Assembly (NCBI RefSeq): GCF_900129995.1
Contig: NZ_FQXO01000014.1
Coordinates: forward strand, 1 to 47,034
Reading direction: 5' to 3'
Length of the DNA stretch: 47,034 bases
DNA from: Caloranaerobacter azorensis DSM 13643
Lineage (GTDB): Bacteria > Bacillota > Clostridia > Tissierellales > Thermohalobacteraceae
This document shows, piece by piece, positions 1-8,548 of this stretch (the first letter of the stretch is position 1; each line of letters opens with the position of its first letter). The position numbers were made by a program, and so were the translations under genes. The notes under the pieces were generated by a model that was given only the letters and a program-made list of their open reading frames with translations, was not told the origin of the DNA and did no database searches.

Positions 1-2
1 TT

Positions 3-56
3 AAGCTGTGCAATCCTATAAAAGTAGAAAGCGACGTTAAGTTTGCAGAATCATAA
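3..56 (+). CDS. C-terminal tail of an unidentified protein (possible, partial)
   Basis: An open frame enters from the left edge and stops with TAA at 54-56. It encodes about 17 residues ending in VESDVKFAES. This is too short to assign, and it may be chance. It lies just upstream of an AT-rich hairpin (87-110) and of the methyltransferase remnant, so it could be the end of the preceding gene. Confidence 0.2.
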   Translation, partial: KLCNPIKVESDVKFAES

Positions 57-147
57 AATCTGCATAATAGAAGTATCGGATAAGATCTATAAATCTATAG
101 AGATTTATAGGTATGCGTTGCTTTCTATAAGGTTTTTATAGATATAA

Positions 148-672
148 GTCAACGGAATAGGGGTAGATATTAATTTAGATGCTATTAAAGTAGCAAGAGT
201 AAATTTAAGGTTTAATAAAAATAAAGAATATGAGCCTAAAATTTACAAAGGAGATGCTAGAAATCTAGATTTTATACCTGATAATAGTATCGATTTGATT
301 TGCACACATCCTCCATATGCAAATATTATCAAATATAGTAATGATATAGAAGGAGATTTATCATTATGTAATATAGATGAGTTTATTAGTGAAATGAAGA
401 AAGTAGCAAAAGAAGCATTCAGAGTGTTAAAAGAAAATAAATATTGTGCAATATTAATAGGAGACACTAGAAAAAATAAACATATGATACCTTTAGGATT
501 TAAGGTTATGCAGGTATTTCTAGATGCAGGATTTATATTAAAAGAGATTATTATAAAAGAGCAGCATAATTGTAAAGCAACAGGATTTTGGTATAAAAGG
601 AGTATAGAATATAATTTTCTTCTAATTGCACATGAATACTTGTTTGTCTTTAGAAAGCCTAAAAGTAAATGA
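148..672 (+). pseudogene. DNA methyltransferase remnant (N-terminal part missing)
   Basis: The frame 148-672 reads through a GIGVDIN segment, typical of the end of the SAM-binding motif I region in N4/N6 DNA methyltransferases, and then THPPYANIIKYS, a motif IV catalytic (S/D/T)PPY-type loop. It ends in HEYLFVFRKPKSK, a common C-terminus of this family. Stops at 139 and 145 close the frame, so the expected upstream DPFxGSGT part of motif I and everything before it are absent. A TTG at 295 could start a shorter ORF, but that would drop the SAM-binding segment. I read this as a 5'-deleted, probably inactive gene. The first 147 bases hold an AT-rich hairpin (87-96 with 101-110) and no methyltransferase frame. 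Confidence 0.6.
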
Positions 673-730
673 AAAGTATATTGTTTAGATTTTTGTTCGC
701 CACCATATTATGGATATCACCAATAAATTG

Positions 731-759
731 TTGCATTTTGTTAATAATTATTATAAAAT
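731..759 (+). promoter_or_regulatory. Likely sigma-A promoter for the symporter gene
   Basis: TTGCAT at 731-736 and TAAAAT at 754-759 are separated by 17 bases and lie about 55 bases before the start of the symporter gene. AT-rich DNA gives chance matches, so this is a moderate call. Confidence 0.4.
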
Positions 760-812
760 ATTAAAAATAAAATTTTGAAAATACAAAAAATACAGAAAGA
801 GTGGTGATAAGT

Positions 813-1997
813 GTGGCGAAAAGAAAAGTAGGACTACTACCCAGATTGATTGCTGGAATCATTTTAGGAATTATTATAGGATTAATTTCAAGATCTATTC
901 AAGTATACTTTTTAGTAAGAGTATTAAGTACATTTACGAGTATTTTTGGCAATTTTCTGAAATTTATCATTCCTTTAATAATTATAGGATTTGTTGCACC
1001 AGGTATAGCAGATTTGGGCAAAGGAGCAGGCAAATTATTAGGAATAACGGCCGGTATAGCATATATTTCTACGATAATAGCGGGAACAGCTGCTTTCTTT
1101 TTAGGGTCTACCATACTTCCGAATATAATTAAAGCAGGTGAAATGGCTCAAAAATCGGCAGTAAAAATAGAACCTTATTTTACGATTGAAATGCCGCCTA
1201 TAATGGGAGTAATGACGGCTCTAATCTTTGCTTTTATATTGGGATTGGGAATGGCAAATATAAGGGGGAAAACATTATTTGAAACATTAAAAGACTTTCA
1301 AAATATAATTGAAGGTGTTGTAAGAAGAATATTAATTCCATTTATACCTATTCATATTTCCGGAATATCTGCGAAATTGGCGGCTACAAATGAAATGTTC
1401 AAAACAATTAAGGCTTTTTCGGCTGTCTTCATATTGATAATAATTCTCCAAATAAGTTATATAATTATTCAATATTTAGTAGCATGGCTAGTGAGTGGTA
1501 AAGGGCCATTTAAATCCATTAAAAATATGCTGCCGGCATATTTCACAGCACTTGGTACACAGTCTTCGGCTGCTACTATACCTGTAACTATTCAATGTGC
1601 TAGAAAAAATGGAATATCAGAAGATGTCATAGACTTTGTAATACCTTTAGGAGCTACTATTCATCTAGCTGGAGATACTATTACATTAGTGCTTGCATCT
1701 ATGGGGCTTATGATGATATCAGGAACTATTCCTACATTTGAAATGATGTTCCCATTTATATTAATGTTAGGTGTAACAATGGTAGCTGCACCTGGAATAC
1801 CGGGCGGTGGAGTATATGCTGCATTAGGTTTATTAGAAAATATGTTAGGTTTTACGGCTGCTCAACAGGGATTAATGATAGCTATTCATTTTTCACAGGA
1901 TAGTTTTGGTACAGCTACAAATGTTACAGGAGATGGGGCTATAGCTTTAATAATTGATAAAATAGCGAAAAATAGTAAATTAAATAAAGGTATTTAA
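813..1997 (+). CDS. Dicarboxylate/amino acid:cation symporter (DAACS family)
   Basis: A membrane transporter of about 394 residues, close to the usual length of the sodium/proton:dicarboxylate or glutamate symporter family. The N-terminal half is a run of hydrophobic helices. The second half carries the family's re-entrant loop signature, the serine-rich GTQSSAATIPVT, followed by PLGATIHLAGDT, which corresponds to the substrate- and sodium-binding core (often N-M-D-G-T; here GDTIT). It should import a C4-dicarboxylate or an amino acid such as glutamate, serine or threonine; the exact substrate cannot be read from sequence. I prefer the GTG at 813, with GTGGTGAT just upstream, over the GTG at 801. 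The gene is a single unit, ending at a strong terminator. Confidence 0.85.
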   Translation: MAKRKVGLLPRLIAGIILGIIIGLISRSIQVYFLVRVLSTFTSIFGNFLKFIIPLIIIGFVAPGIADLGKGAGKLLGITAGIAYISTIIAGTAAFFLGSTILPNIIKAGEMAQKSAVKIEPYFTIEMPPIMGVMTALIFAFILGLGMANIRGKTLFETLKDFQNIIEGVVRRILIPFIPIHISGISAKLAATNEMFKTIKAFSAVFILIIILQISYIIIQYLVAWLVSGKGPFKSIKNMLPAYFTALGTQSSAATIPVTIQCARKNGISEDVIDFVIPLGATIHLAGDTITLVLASMGLMMISGTIPTFEMMFPFILMLGVTMVAAPGIPGGGVYAALGLLENMLGFTAAQQGLMIAIHFSQDSFGTATNVTGDGAIALIIDKIAKNSKLNKGI

Positions 1998-2007
1998 ATA
2001 GAGGCCA

Positions 2008-2040
2008 AACCCACGATTTATTCGTGGGTTAAATTTTTTT
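2008..2040 (+). terminator. Rho-independent terminator after the symporter gene
   Basis: A 9-bp stem (AACCCACGA at 2008-2016 with its complement at 2022-2030) and a 5-base loop are followed by a T-rich run at 2034-2040. It sits 10 bases after the stop codon. Confidence 0.85.
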
Positions 2041-2157
2041 GTAGTAATTTTTTGGGACATTTTAACATAAAATTTTTCATAGAGAAATAATAATATAATA
2101 GGCTTTGAATTAGGGATTGGAACAAATGGATTATAAATAATTGAAAGGGGGATAAAG

Positions 2158-3732
2158 ATGGCAGTTGAACTAATCAAAGATTTACTCAAAATAGAGGAGA
2201 CGATAGGCAAAGAAGAAATTGATGCATTGATTGAGGACGAAATATCGTTATCTGAAGTTAAACCCAATATAAAGAAGATACTTAATATTGACGGGGAGAT
2301 AGAGACTTTAGAAACTAGAGCTGTTAAAGATAAAATATTAATAAATGGAATAATTAAATACAATATACTATATGCTGCAGATGACGAAAATTTAACTATT
2401 GAGAGAATAGAAGACTCGACTAATTTTCAAGAAGAAATTTTAATTAATGGTGCAGAAGAAGAAATGAATGTTGATATTAAAACAAACATAGAACATATAG
2501 ACTGTAATTTGATAGACAGCAGAAAAATGTCTATTAAGACCGTATTACACTTTAATACAAAAGTTCAATCATGCAGTACTATAGAAATAGTAAAAGATAT
2601 TCAGGGAGTAGAAGGTATACAGACTTTAAAAGATTGCATAAGGTATAACGATATCGTAGGAAGTAATACATCGGATACTTTGGTAAAAGAAGCATTTGAA
2701 TTATCTGAAGATATGCCAAGTATAGAACATATACTCAAGTTAAATGTGAAAGGGTATGAAAGAGAAGTTAGGGTAGTTGAAGATAAGGTAATAGTATCAG
2801 GAGTAGTTGAATGTGCAATAATATATTATAGTGATGATGAGGAGAGCAGAATAAATCATGTGAAATATGAAATCCCATTTACACATTTTGTTGATTTACC
2901 GGGTGCAGTTAAAGATATGGATAATAGAGTGAATATAGAAATTTCTAATGTTGAATATGACATAAGAGAAGATATAAGTGGGGAAAAGAGAGTAATAGAC
3001 ATAGAGGCATTTGTAAAAATAAGTGCTAAAGTATTTGAACAAAGAGAAAAAGAAGTAATTTTAGATTCATATTCTACAAAGAGAAAGTTTAAATTAGTTA
3101 AAAAAGAAGTAGATGTATTAGAAAATATAGCAGAGAGCATATCCAAAGAAGTTGTAAAGGGAGTAGTTAACTTACCGCAGAATTATGAAGGCATTGAGAG
3201 TATATGCGATTTAATGGCAAAGCCCGTATTAACAGATTATAGAGTTGTGGAAAATAAATTAATAATTGAAGGCTTACTTGAGGCAGATATATTATATGTT
3301 GGAGAATCTACAGGAGAAATAATGGGTTTTAAAGAAGAAATACCATTTAAATCTTATGTAGATATAGATGGAATTAAAGAAGATATGGACATTGATATTG
3401 AGCTTGTAATGGATAGTTTAAAATTTAATAGAGTTAATTCACGTGATATTGAAATAGAGGGTATTGTAAAAAACGACGTTAAAGTTGACAGAATCAAGAA
3501 GATTGATATTATAACAGAGATTGAGGAAGATGATAAAGTAGTCGACTTAAGCAATAGGCCTAGTATAACCATTTATATAGTTCAAAAAGGCGATACATTA
3601 TGGGACATAGCTAAGAGATTTAATACTACCGTTGATGAATTGATAAATACAAATGATATTATAAATCCTGAAAATATAATGCCAGGTGAAAAAATTATTA
3701 TTCAAAAACAAATTGAAGTTATGGAATTTTAA
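2158..3732 (+). CDS. sipL: SpoIVA-interacting-protein-like spore coat protein with C-terminal LysM (SipL)
   Basis: The protein has 524 residues, matching clostridial SipL (about 520). SipL binds SpoIVA at the forespore surface and is needed to encase the spore in coat. The body is made of repeated SPOCS/DUF3794-type segments (for example near residues 35-150, 180-290 and 340-460), each with the pattern of a short VxDKIxIxGxI-like strand pair. Residues about 473-520 are a LysM domain (IYIVQKGDTLWDIAKRF and then MPGEKIIIQ). The start is an ATG behind AAAGGGGG. The downstream ispE gene matches my recollection of the clostridial gene order, which supports the name. Regulation by sigma-E is expected for this family, but I could not find a convincing sigma-E site. 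Confidence 0.85.
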   Translation: MAVELIKDLLKIEETIGKEEIDALIEDEISLSEVKPNIKKILNIDGEIETLETRAVKDKILINGIIKYNILYAADDENLTIERIEDSTNFQEEILINGAEEEMNVDIKTNIEHIDCNLIDSRKMSIKTVLHFNTKVQSCSTIEIVKDIQGVEGIQTLKDCIRYNDIVGSNTSDTLVKEAFELSEDMPSIEHILKLNVKGYEREVRVVEDKVIVSGVVECAIIYYSDDEESRINHVKYEIPFTHFVDLPGAVKDMDNRVNIEISNVEYDIREDISGEKRVIDIEAFVKISAKVFEQREKEVILDSYSTKRKFKLVKKEVDVLENIAESISKEVVKGVVNLPQNYEGIESICDLMAKPVLTDYRVVENKLIIEGLLEADILYVGESTGEIMGFKEEIPFKSYVDIDGIKEDMDIDIELVMDSLKFNRVNSRDIEIEGIVKNDVKVDRIKKIDIITEIEEDDKVVDLSNRPSITIYIVQKGDTLWDIAKRFNTTVDELINTNDIINPENIMPGEKIIIQKQIEVMEF

Positions 3733-3764
3733 AAAGCTCTAAGGCTTTGCCTTAGAGCTTTTAT
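3732..3764 (+). terminator. Rho-independent terminator after sipL
   Basis: A 12-bp stem, AAAGCTCTAAGG (3733-3744) with its complement (3750-3761), with the loop CTTTG and a short T run at the end. It separates sipL from ispE. Confidence 0.85.
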
Positions 3765-3825
3765 TAATGACTAAAGAAGGATTTTTATATAAAATATATA
3801 ATATATAGATTAAGGAGTTGATATT

Positions 3826-4677
3826 GTGAAAAAAGTAGAAGTAGAAGCTCATGCTAAAATAAACCTTTCATTAGATGTAATAGGAAAAAGAGAAGACGGA
3901 TATCATGAAGTTAGAATGATAATGCAGCAGATTAGTTTAAAGGACATTATACAAATCGAAGAATATGGTAAAGATACAATAATAGAGACAAAAGAGAAAA
4001 AGATTCCTACCGATTCCACAAATCTTGCATATAGAGCTTGGGACATTTTATCTAAAAGATTCAACATTGGTAGAGGAGTTAAAATAAAGATAGAAAAAAA
4101 TATACCTATAGCGGCTGGATTAGCGGGCGGAAGTGCAGATGCTGCGGCTGTGTTGAAAGGTTTAAACGAATTATGGAATTTAAACCTTAAAGAAGATGAA
4201 TTAATGGATATAGGACTAGAAATAGGTGCTGATGTCCCTTACTGTATTATGGGAGGGACAGCATTAGCCGAAGGTATAGGAGAAAAATTGACTAGATTGA
4301 AAAGTTTTAAAGACAAACTTGTTCTAATAGCAAAACCTCCGATACAGGTTTCTACAGCGTATGTATATAAGAATTTAAAACTTGAAGATATAAAAGAGCA
4401 CCCTGATATAGATAATTTGATAAAAAATATTGAACTAGACAATGTAAATTTTGTAGCTAAAAATATGATTAATGTATTAGAAACAGTAACTATCAATAAA
4501 TATCCTATTATACAGAAAATAAAAGAGCATATGATGAGATTTAATGCTTTAGGTAGTTTAATGAGCGGTAGCGGACCTACAGTATTTGGTATATTTGATA
4601 ATACTGATGATATTATAAAATGTAAAGAGGAACTTGAAACGTGGGTTGATAGAGTACACATAGTTAAAACTATCTAG
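3826..4677 (+). CDS. ispE: 4-diphosphocytidyl-2-C-methyl-D-erythritol kinase
   Basis: A GHMP kinase of 283 residues, the normal length. It phosphorylates 4-diphosphocytidyl-2-C-methyl-D-erythritol with ATP in the MEP route to isoprenoid precursors. Visible motifs are the N-terminal AHAKINLSLDV with the catalytic-region lysine and asparagine, the ATP-binding glycine loop PIAAGLAGGSADAA at about residues 94-107, and the C-terminal GSLMSGSGPTVFGIF motif 3. The start is GTG at 3826 behind AAGGAG (3812-3817). It is the first gene of a likely three-gene unit with the GntR regulator (14-base gap) and the nucleotidyltransferase. Confidence 0.95.
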   Translation: MKKVEVEAHAKINLSLDVIGKREDGYHEVRMIMQQISLKDIIQIEEYGKDTIIETKEKKIPTDSTNLAYRAWDILSKRFNIGRGVKIKIEKNIPIAAGLAGGSADAAAVLKGLNELWNLNLKEDELMDIGLEIGADVPYCIMGGTALAEGIGEKLTRLKSFKDKLVLIAKPPIQVSTAYVYKNLKLEDIKEHPDIDNLIKNIELDNVNFVAKNMINVLETVTINKYPIIQKIKEHMMRFNALGSLMSGSGPTVFGIFDNTDDIIKCKEELETWVDRVHIVKTI

Positions 4678-4690
4678 GGGGGATATTTTT

Positions 4691-5392
4691 TTGAATAAGG
4701 ATTTAGATAAGCTTAAACTACATGATTATAAACCTCTTAGGGAAATCGTATTCGAATCTTTAAGAGAGGCGATAATAGATGGAAAATTAAAACCCGGCGA
4801 GAGGTTAATGGAAGTGCAGTTAGCAGAAAAGTTAGGAGTAAGCAGGACACCTGTAAGAGAGGCAATAAGAAAATTAGAGCTTGAAGGATTAGTAGTTATG
4901 ATTCCTAGAAAAGGAGCATATGTTGCAGATGTATCTATAAAGGACATATTAGAGGTTTTAGAGATAAGAGCTTCTCTTGAAGGATTAGCGGCTCAATTAG
5001 CAGCGGAAAGGATAACAGATGATGAACTTGAAGCTTTAAAAATAAAAGCTAGAGAATTTGATGAATGTATAAAAAACAAAGATATAAAATGTATTATACA
5101 AAAAGATGTGGAATTCCATGATATCATCTTTAAAGCTACGGGAAATGAAAAACTTATAGCAATTGCTGAAAGTCTAAGAGAGCAGGTTCAGAGATTTAGA
5201 ATCATATATGTTACAGAATATGACGGAACGGCTAAATTATCTGAAGAGCATAGTAAAATAATAGAGGCAATAAGTAAAAGAGACTCAAAAAAAGCAAAAT
5301 ATTATGCAGAAATTCATATAGAGAATGCAGAGGATTATATTATTAAGATGACTAAATCTAAAATGAACAAGAGGACAGGTGGGGTCGAGTAG
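4691..5392 (+). CDS. GntR-family transcriptional regulator, FCD (FadR-type) subgroup
   Basis: 233 residues. Residues about 14-78 are a winged helix-turn-helix of GntR type, including LGVSRTPVREAIRKLELEGL, the recognition-helix signature. Residues about 85-220 form an FCD all-helical effector domain. Three histidines in EFHDIIF, EEHSKII and EIHIENA are in the places where FCD proteins usually bind a metal ion together with an acidic residue. The start is a TTG behind TAGGGGGGAT, and its gene body ends three bases before the next ATG. The effector and target genes cannot be read from the sequence; its position between ispE and a MobA-like gene suggests co-transcription rather than dedicated control of a neighbour. 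Confidence 0.9.
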   Translation: MNKDLDKLKLHDYKPLREIVFESLREAIIDGKLKPGERLMEVQLAEKLGVSRTPVREAIRKLELEGLVVMIPRKGAYVADVSIKDILEVLEIRASLEGLAAQLAAERITDDELEALKIKAREFDECIKNKDIKCIIQKDVEFHDIIFKATGNEKLIAIAESLREQVQRFRIIYVTEYDGTAKLSEEHSKIIEAISKRDSKKAKYYAEIHIENAEDYIIKMTKSKMNKRTGGVE

Positions 5393-5395
5393 ATA

Positions 5396-6133
5396 ATGAT
5401 TAATAGTATAATATTAGCTGGGAGATCAGAAAAAAAGTTAGATGGTAAGCTTTCGAAAGCACTCGTAAATATTAATGGGAAGCCTATGATTTATTATGTA
5501 ATTAAAGCATTAAAAGAATCTGGAGTAATAGATAAAATAGTTGTAGTTGGAGATAAAGAGGAACTTGATAAAATTGGGCTTGAAGATGTGGAATTTATAA
5601 TTCAGGACAGAGGCTCAATAATAGATAATGTGATTGCAGGGGTAGATTACTTTAGAGATGATTCTATGGTATTAATATCTACCTGTGATATTCCACTTTT
5701 AACGGCCCAAGCCGTATATGATTTTGTAAAAAAATCATTAGAGTCTAAAGCAGATATCTGTTATCCAATAATTGAAAAAAGTGTCTGTCTAAAAAAATAT
5801 CCAGAGGCAATTAGAACCTATGCTAAACTTAAAGATGGTTATTTTACTGGTGGTAATTTGATGTTAATAAATCCAAAAGTTTTAGATAGATGCATAACAA
5901 AGGCAAAACAAATGATAGAATATAGAAAAAATCCTGTAAAAATGAGTAGGGTATTAGGATTTACTTTCTTATTGAAACTTGTTGTTGGCAGACTTACTAT
6001 TGAGAGCGCAGAGAAAAGAGTATCTAAAATTTTAAGATTGAAGCCAAAGGCAATAATAACACCATATCCTGAAATTGGAAATGATGTAGATAAACCAGAA
6101 GACTTAAATATGGCTGAAAAATATTTGAGTTAG
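5396..6133 (+). CDS. MobA-like NTP transferase domain protein
   Basis: 245 residues with a nucleotidyltransferase fold. The N-terminus reads SIILAGRSEKKLD and then KALVNINGKPMIYY, the LAGG-xRxG...KxLxxxxGKPxI pattern of MobA/GlmU/IspD-type enzymes, although the second glycine of the first loop is replaced (LAGRS). STCDIPLLTA at about residues 97-106 is the metal-binding aspartate loop. A further motif, GNLMLINPKVL, follows near residue 162. The family transfers a nucleotide onto a phosphosugar, alcohol or cofactor; the substrate is unknown here. The C-terminus ends PDVDKPEDL-like (NDVDKPEDLNMA), usual in MobA-type proteins. It is tightly coupled to the GntR gene. Confidence 0.75.
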   Translation: MINSIILAGRSEKKLDGKLSKALVNINGKPMIYYVIKALKESGVIDKIVVVGDKEELDKIGLEDVEFIIQDRGSIIDNVIAGVDYFRDDSMVLISTCDIPLLTAQAVYDFVKKSLESKADICYPIIEKSVCLKKYPEAIRTYAKLKDGYFTGGNLMLINPKVLDRCITKAKQMIEYRKNPVKMSRVLGFTFLLKLVVGRLTIESAEKRVSKILRLKPKAIITPYPEIGNDVDKPEDLNMAEKYLS

Positions 6134-6143
6134 ATTGAATTAC

Positions 6144-6177
6144 AGGCTAACAGCTAATAGATATTAGCTGTTAGCCT
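6144..6177. terminator. Long hairpin between convergent operons, probably a bidirectional terminator
   Basis: A perfect 15-bp stem (6144-6158 with 6163-6177) with loop AGAT lies between the stop of the nucleotidyltransferase gene and the end of ribH on the other strand. The flanks are AT-rich but have no long T run on either side. Confidence 0.65.
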
Positions 6178-6205
6178 ACGATTTATTGTTATTATAATTT
6201 TTATT

Positions 6206-6667
6206 TTACAATTCCTTTAAAAGGTTTGCCATTTCAATAGCAGTTAAAGCAGCTTCATAGCCTTTGTTACCAGCTTTTGTTCCAGCTCTTTCAATAGCCT
6301 GTTCAATAGTATCTGTAGTTAAAACGCCAAATATCACAGGTACTTCAGTATCTAAAGACACTTTTGCTATACCTTTTGAAACTTCGCTTGATACATAGTC
6401 AAAATGCGGTGTTGCTCCCCTTATTACTGCTCCTAGACAGATTACTGCATTATATTTTTTAGATTTAGCCATTTTTTTAGCTATTAGCGGAATTTCAAAA
6501 GAACCAGGAACCCAAGTTACTTCAATATCTTCTTCATTTACTCCATGTCTTTTAAGCCCGTCTAAAGCGCCAGAAAGAAGTTTACTACTTATAAATTCGT
6601 TGAACCTACTTACTATAATTCCAAACTTTAAACCTTGGGCAATTAATTTACCTTCATAGATTTTCAT
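6206..6667 (-). CDS. ribH: 6,7-dimethyl-8-ribityllumazine synthase (riboflavin synthase beta)
   Basis: 153 residues, the full family length. It joins 5-amino-6-ribitylaminouracil and 3,4-dihydroxy-2-butanone 4-phosphate to make lumazine, and usually assembles as a 60-mer or pentamer. Signatures seen are [13 protein letters not shown] at the N-terminus, [10 protein letters not shown] near residue 51, and [14 protein letters not shown] near residue 79, with the histidine of the active site. It is the last gene of the rib operon, one base after ribBA, with the ribosome site inside the end of ribBA. Confidence 0.96.
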   Translation of the reverse strand: MKIYEGKLIAQGLKFGIIVSRFNEFISSKLLSGALDGLKRHGVNEEDIEVTWVPGSFEIPLIAKKMAKSKKYNAVICLGAVIRGATPHFDYVSSEVSKGIAKVSLDTEVPVIFGVLTTDTIEQAIERAGTKAGNKGYEAALTAIEMANLLKEL

Positions 6668-6668
6668 G

Positions 6669-7883
6669 TTACTCTTCCTCCTTAAAAAATTCTAATATGT
6701 GCCCCATCTTTTTCTTTTTAGTTTTTAAATAATATTTATTTTTTTCATTATAGCTTACTTCGAGAGGTATTCTTTCAACTATTTTAAGTCCATAGCTTGA
6801 TAAGCCAGAAAGTTTTTTTGGATTGTTTGTCATGAGTTTTATATTTTTAACTCCTAAATCCACAAGTATCTGTGCTCCGACTGTATAATCTCTCAAGTCT
6901 TCGGGAAAACCTAAAGCGAGATTGGCCTGTACTGTATCCATACCTTTATCTTGGAGGACATATGCCTTTAACTTATTTATTAAACCTATTCCTCTTCCCT
7001 CTTGACGTAAGTATATTAAAGCACCTTTGCCTTCTTCATTAATTTTTTTCAATGCAGCTTGTAGTTGTTCTCCACAGTCGCATCTCATTGAACCAAAAGT
7101 ATCACCTGTAAGGCATTCAGAATGAACTCTTACAAGTACAGGTTCATCTCCAGCTATATTGCCTTTTACTAAAGCTACATGATGTTCGTTGTTTAATTTA
7201 TTTTGATATCCAATTATTTTGAATTCTCCATATTTTGTAGGCATATCAGCTTCTGCAACTTTTTCTATTAAAATTTCGTTTTTTCTTCTATAGGCTATTA
7301 AATCTGCTATAGTAATTATTTTGAGATTATGTTTTTTTGCAAATTCCATAAGTTGTGGAAGTCTTGCCATACTACCGTCCTCATTCATAATTTCACAAAT
7401 TACACCTGCTGGATATAAATTAGCAAGTCTTGCAAGATCTACTGCAGCTTCCGTATGTCCAGCTCTTTTTAAAACTCCACCTTGTCTTGCTTCGAGAGGG
7501 AACACATGACCTGGTCTTTTAAAATCTTGAGGTTTAGCGTTTTTATCTAAAACTTTTCTTATAGTAAGAGCTCTTTCAAAAGCTGAAATACCAGTTTTAG
7601 TTTCTTTAGCATCTATTGATATCGTAAAGGCAGTTGAATGTGAGTCAGTATTTTCGCTGACCATCTGAGGTATATCAAGTACTTTGAGTCTTTCAGAAAT
7701 TATAGGCATGCAGATAAGACCTCTGCCGTATTTTGCCATGAAATTAACTGCTTCTGGTGTAACTTTTTCTGCAGCCATTACGAGATCGCCTTCGTTTTCT
7801 CTGTTTTCATCATCTACTACGATAATCATTTTGCCCTGCTTTATATCTACTATAGCTTCTTCTATAGTATTGAATTTAAACAA
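6669..7883 (-). CDS. ribBA: Bifunctional DHBP synthase / GTP cyclohydrolase II
   Basis: About 404 residues with two domains. Residues about 1-200 are 3,4-dihydroxy-2-butanone 4-phosphate synthase ([12 protein letters not shown] metal/substrate loop; [13 protein letters not shown]). Residues about 205-400 are GTP cyclohydrolase II, with the zinc cysteines in [19 protein letters not shown] and the catalytic RQEGRGIGL. Together they supply both precursors of riboflavin, from ribulose 5-phosphate and from GTP. I chose the TTG at 7883, because GAGGTGAT lies six bases before it and [11 protein letters not shown] is the expected N-terminus. An ATG at 7910 would start inside ribE and lacks its own ribosome site. 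The unusual start may lower translation. Confidence 0.95.
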   Translation of the reverse strand: MFKFNTIEEAIVDIKQGKMIIVVDDENRENEGDLVMAAEKVTPEAVNFMAKYGRGLICMPIISERLKVLDIPQMVSENTDSHSTAFTISIDAKETKTGISAFERALTIRKVLDKNAKPQDFKRPGHVFPLEARQGGVLKRAGHTEAAVDLARLANLYPAGVICEIMNEDGSMARLPQLMEFAKKHNLKIITIADLIAYRRKNEILIEKVAEADMPTKYGEFKIIGYQNKLNNEHHVALVKGNIAGDEPVLVRVHSECLTGDTFGSMRCDCGEQLQAALKKINEEGKGALIYLRQEGRGIGLINKLKAYVLQDKGMDTVQANLALGFPEDLRDYTVGAQILVDLGVKNIKLMTNNPKKLSGLSSYGLKIVERIPLEVSYNEKNKYYLKTKKKKMGHILEFFKEEE

Positions 7884-7896
7884 ATTTATCACCTCT

Positions 7897-8547
7897 TTAT
7901 ATAAATCCATGTTCTTTTAAGAACTTTATATCTATATCTTTGTCATCTTCTTCCCTTTTATTGTGAATTAATAGTTTTTCAACATATTTTCCTATCATAT
8001 CGCATTCTAGATTGACTTCATCACCTAAAGATTTTTCTATAAGCGTTGTAACCTTTTTAGTATGGGGGATTATAGATACTTTAAATACTTTATTATCAAT
8101 GTAAGCTACTGTTAAGCTAATCCCGTCAATAGCGATAGAGCCTTTATAGATGATATATTTCAACAATTCTTCAGGAGGTTTTATAGTAACCCATACTGCA
8201 TTATCTTCTTTGTCGAATGACAGTATTTTACCTGTTCCATCGATATGGCCACTTACCAAATGTCCTCCTAATCTGTCGCCTAATCTTAATGCTCTTTCTA
8301 AATTAACTTTACTTCCTGGTACTAGATTTTTTAAATTGCTTCTTTTCATAGTTTCAGGCATGACATCTACGCTGAATGTATCATCAGTAAAATCTGTAAC
8401 AGTTAAACATACTCCGTTTGTGCTAATACTATCTCCAATCTTTATATCTTCTAATACTTTCTTTGCTTTTATAACTATTTTCACAGATTTAGTTCCTTTT
8501 AAAATCGATTTAACTATACCTACCTCTTCAACAAGACCAGTAAACAA
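7897..8547 (-). CDS. ribE: Riboflavin synthase, alpha chain
   Basis: About 216 residues made of two tandem lumazine-binding barrels, as in all riboflavin synthases. The first starts [14 protein letters not shown] and contains GVCLTVTDF; the second starts near [14 protein letters not shown] and contains [14 protein letters not shown]. The enzyme dismutates two lumazines into riboflavin and 5-amino-6-ribitylaminouracil. I chose TTG at 8547: AAGGTG lies six bases upstream, [10 protein letters not shown] is the canonical N-terminus, and it starts just beyond the ribD stop codon. A GTG at 8556 would add three residues and overlap ribD. The C-terminal tail after the second barrel is slightly long and charged ([15 protein letters not shown]). 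Confidence 0.95.
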   Translation of the reverse strand: MFTGLVEEVGIVKSILKGTKSVKIVIKAKKVLEDIKIGDSISTNGVCLTVTDFTDDTFSVDVMPETMKRSNLKNLVPGSKVNLERALRLGDRLGGHLVSGHIDGTGKILSFDKEDNAVWVTIKPPEELLKYIIYKGSIAIDGISLTVAYIDNKVFKVSIIPHTKKVTTLIEKSLGDEVNLECDMIGKYVEKLLIHNKREEDDKDIDIKFLKEHGFI

Positions 8548-8548
8548 G

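Noticed and set aside
2060-2157. Sigma-E promoter before sipL
   Set aside because: Only weak partial matches (CATAGAGA) were seen, so no site is called although one is expected from the family.
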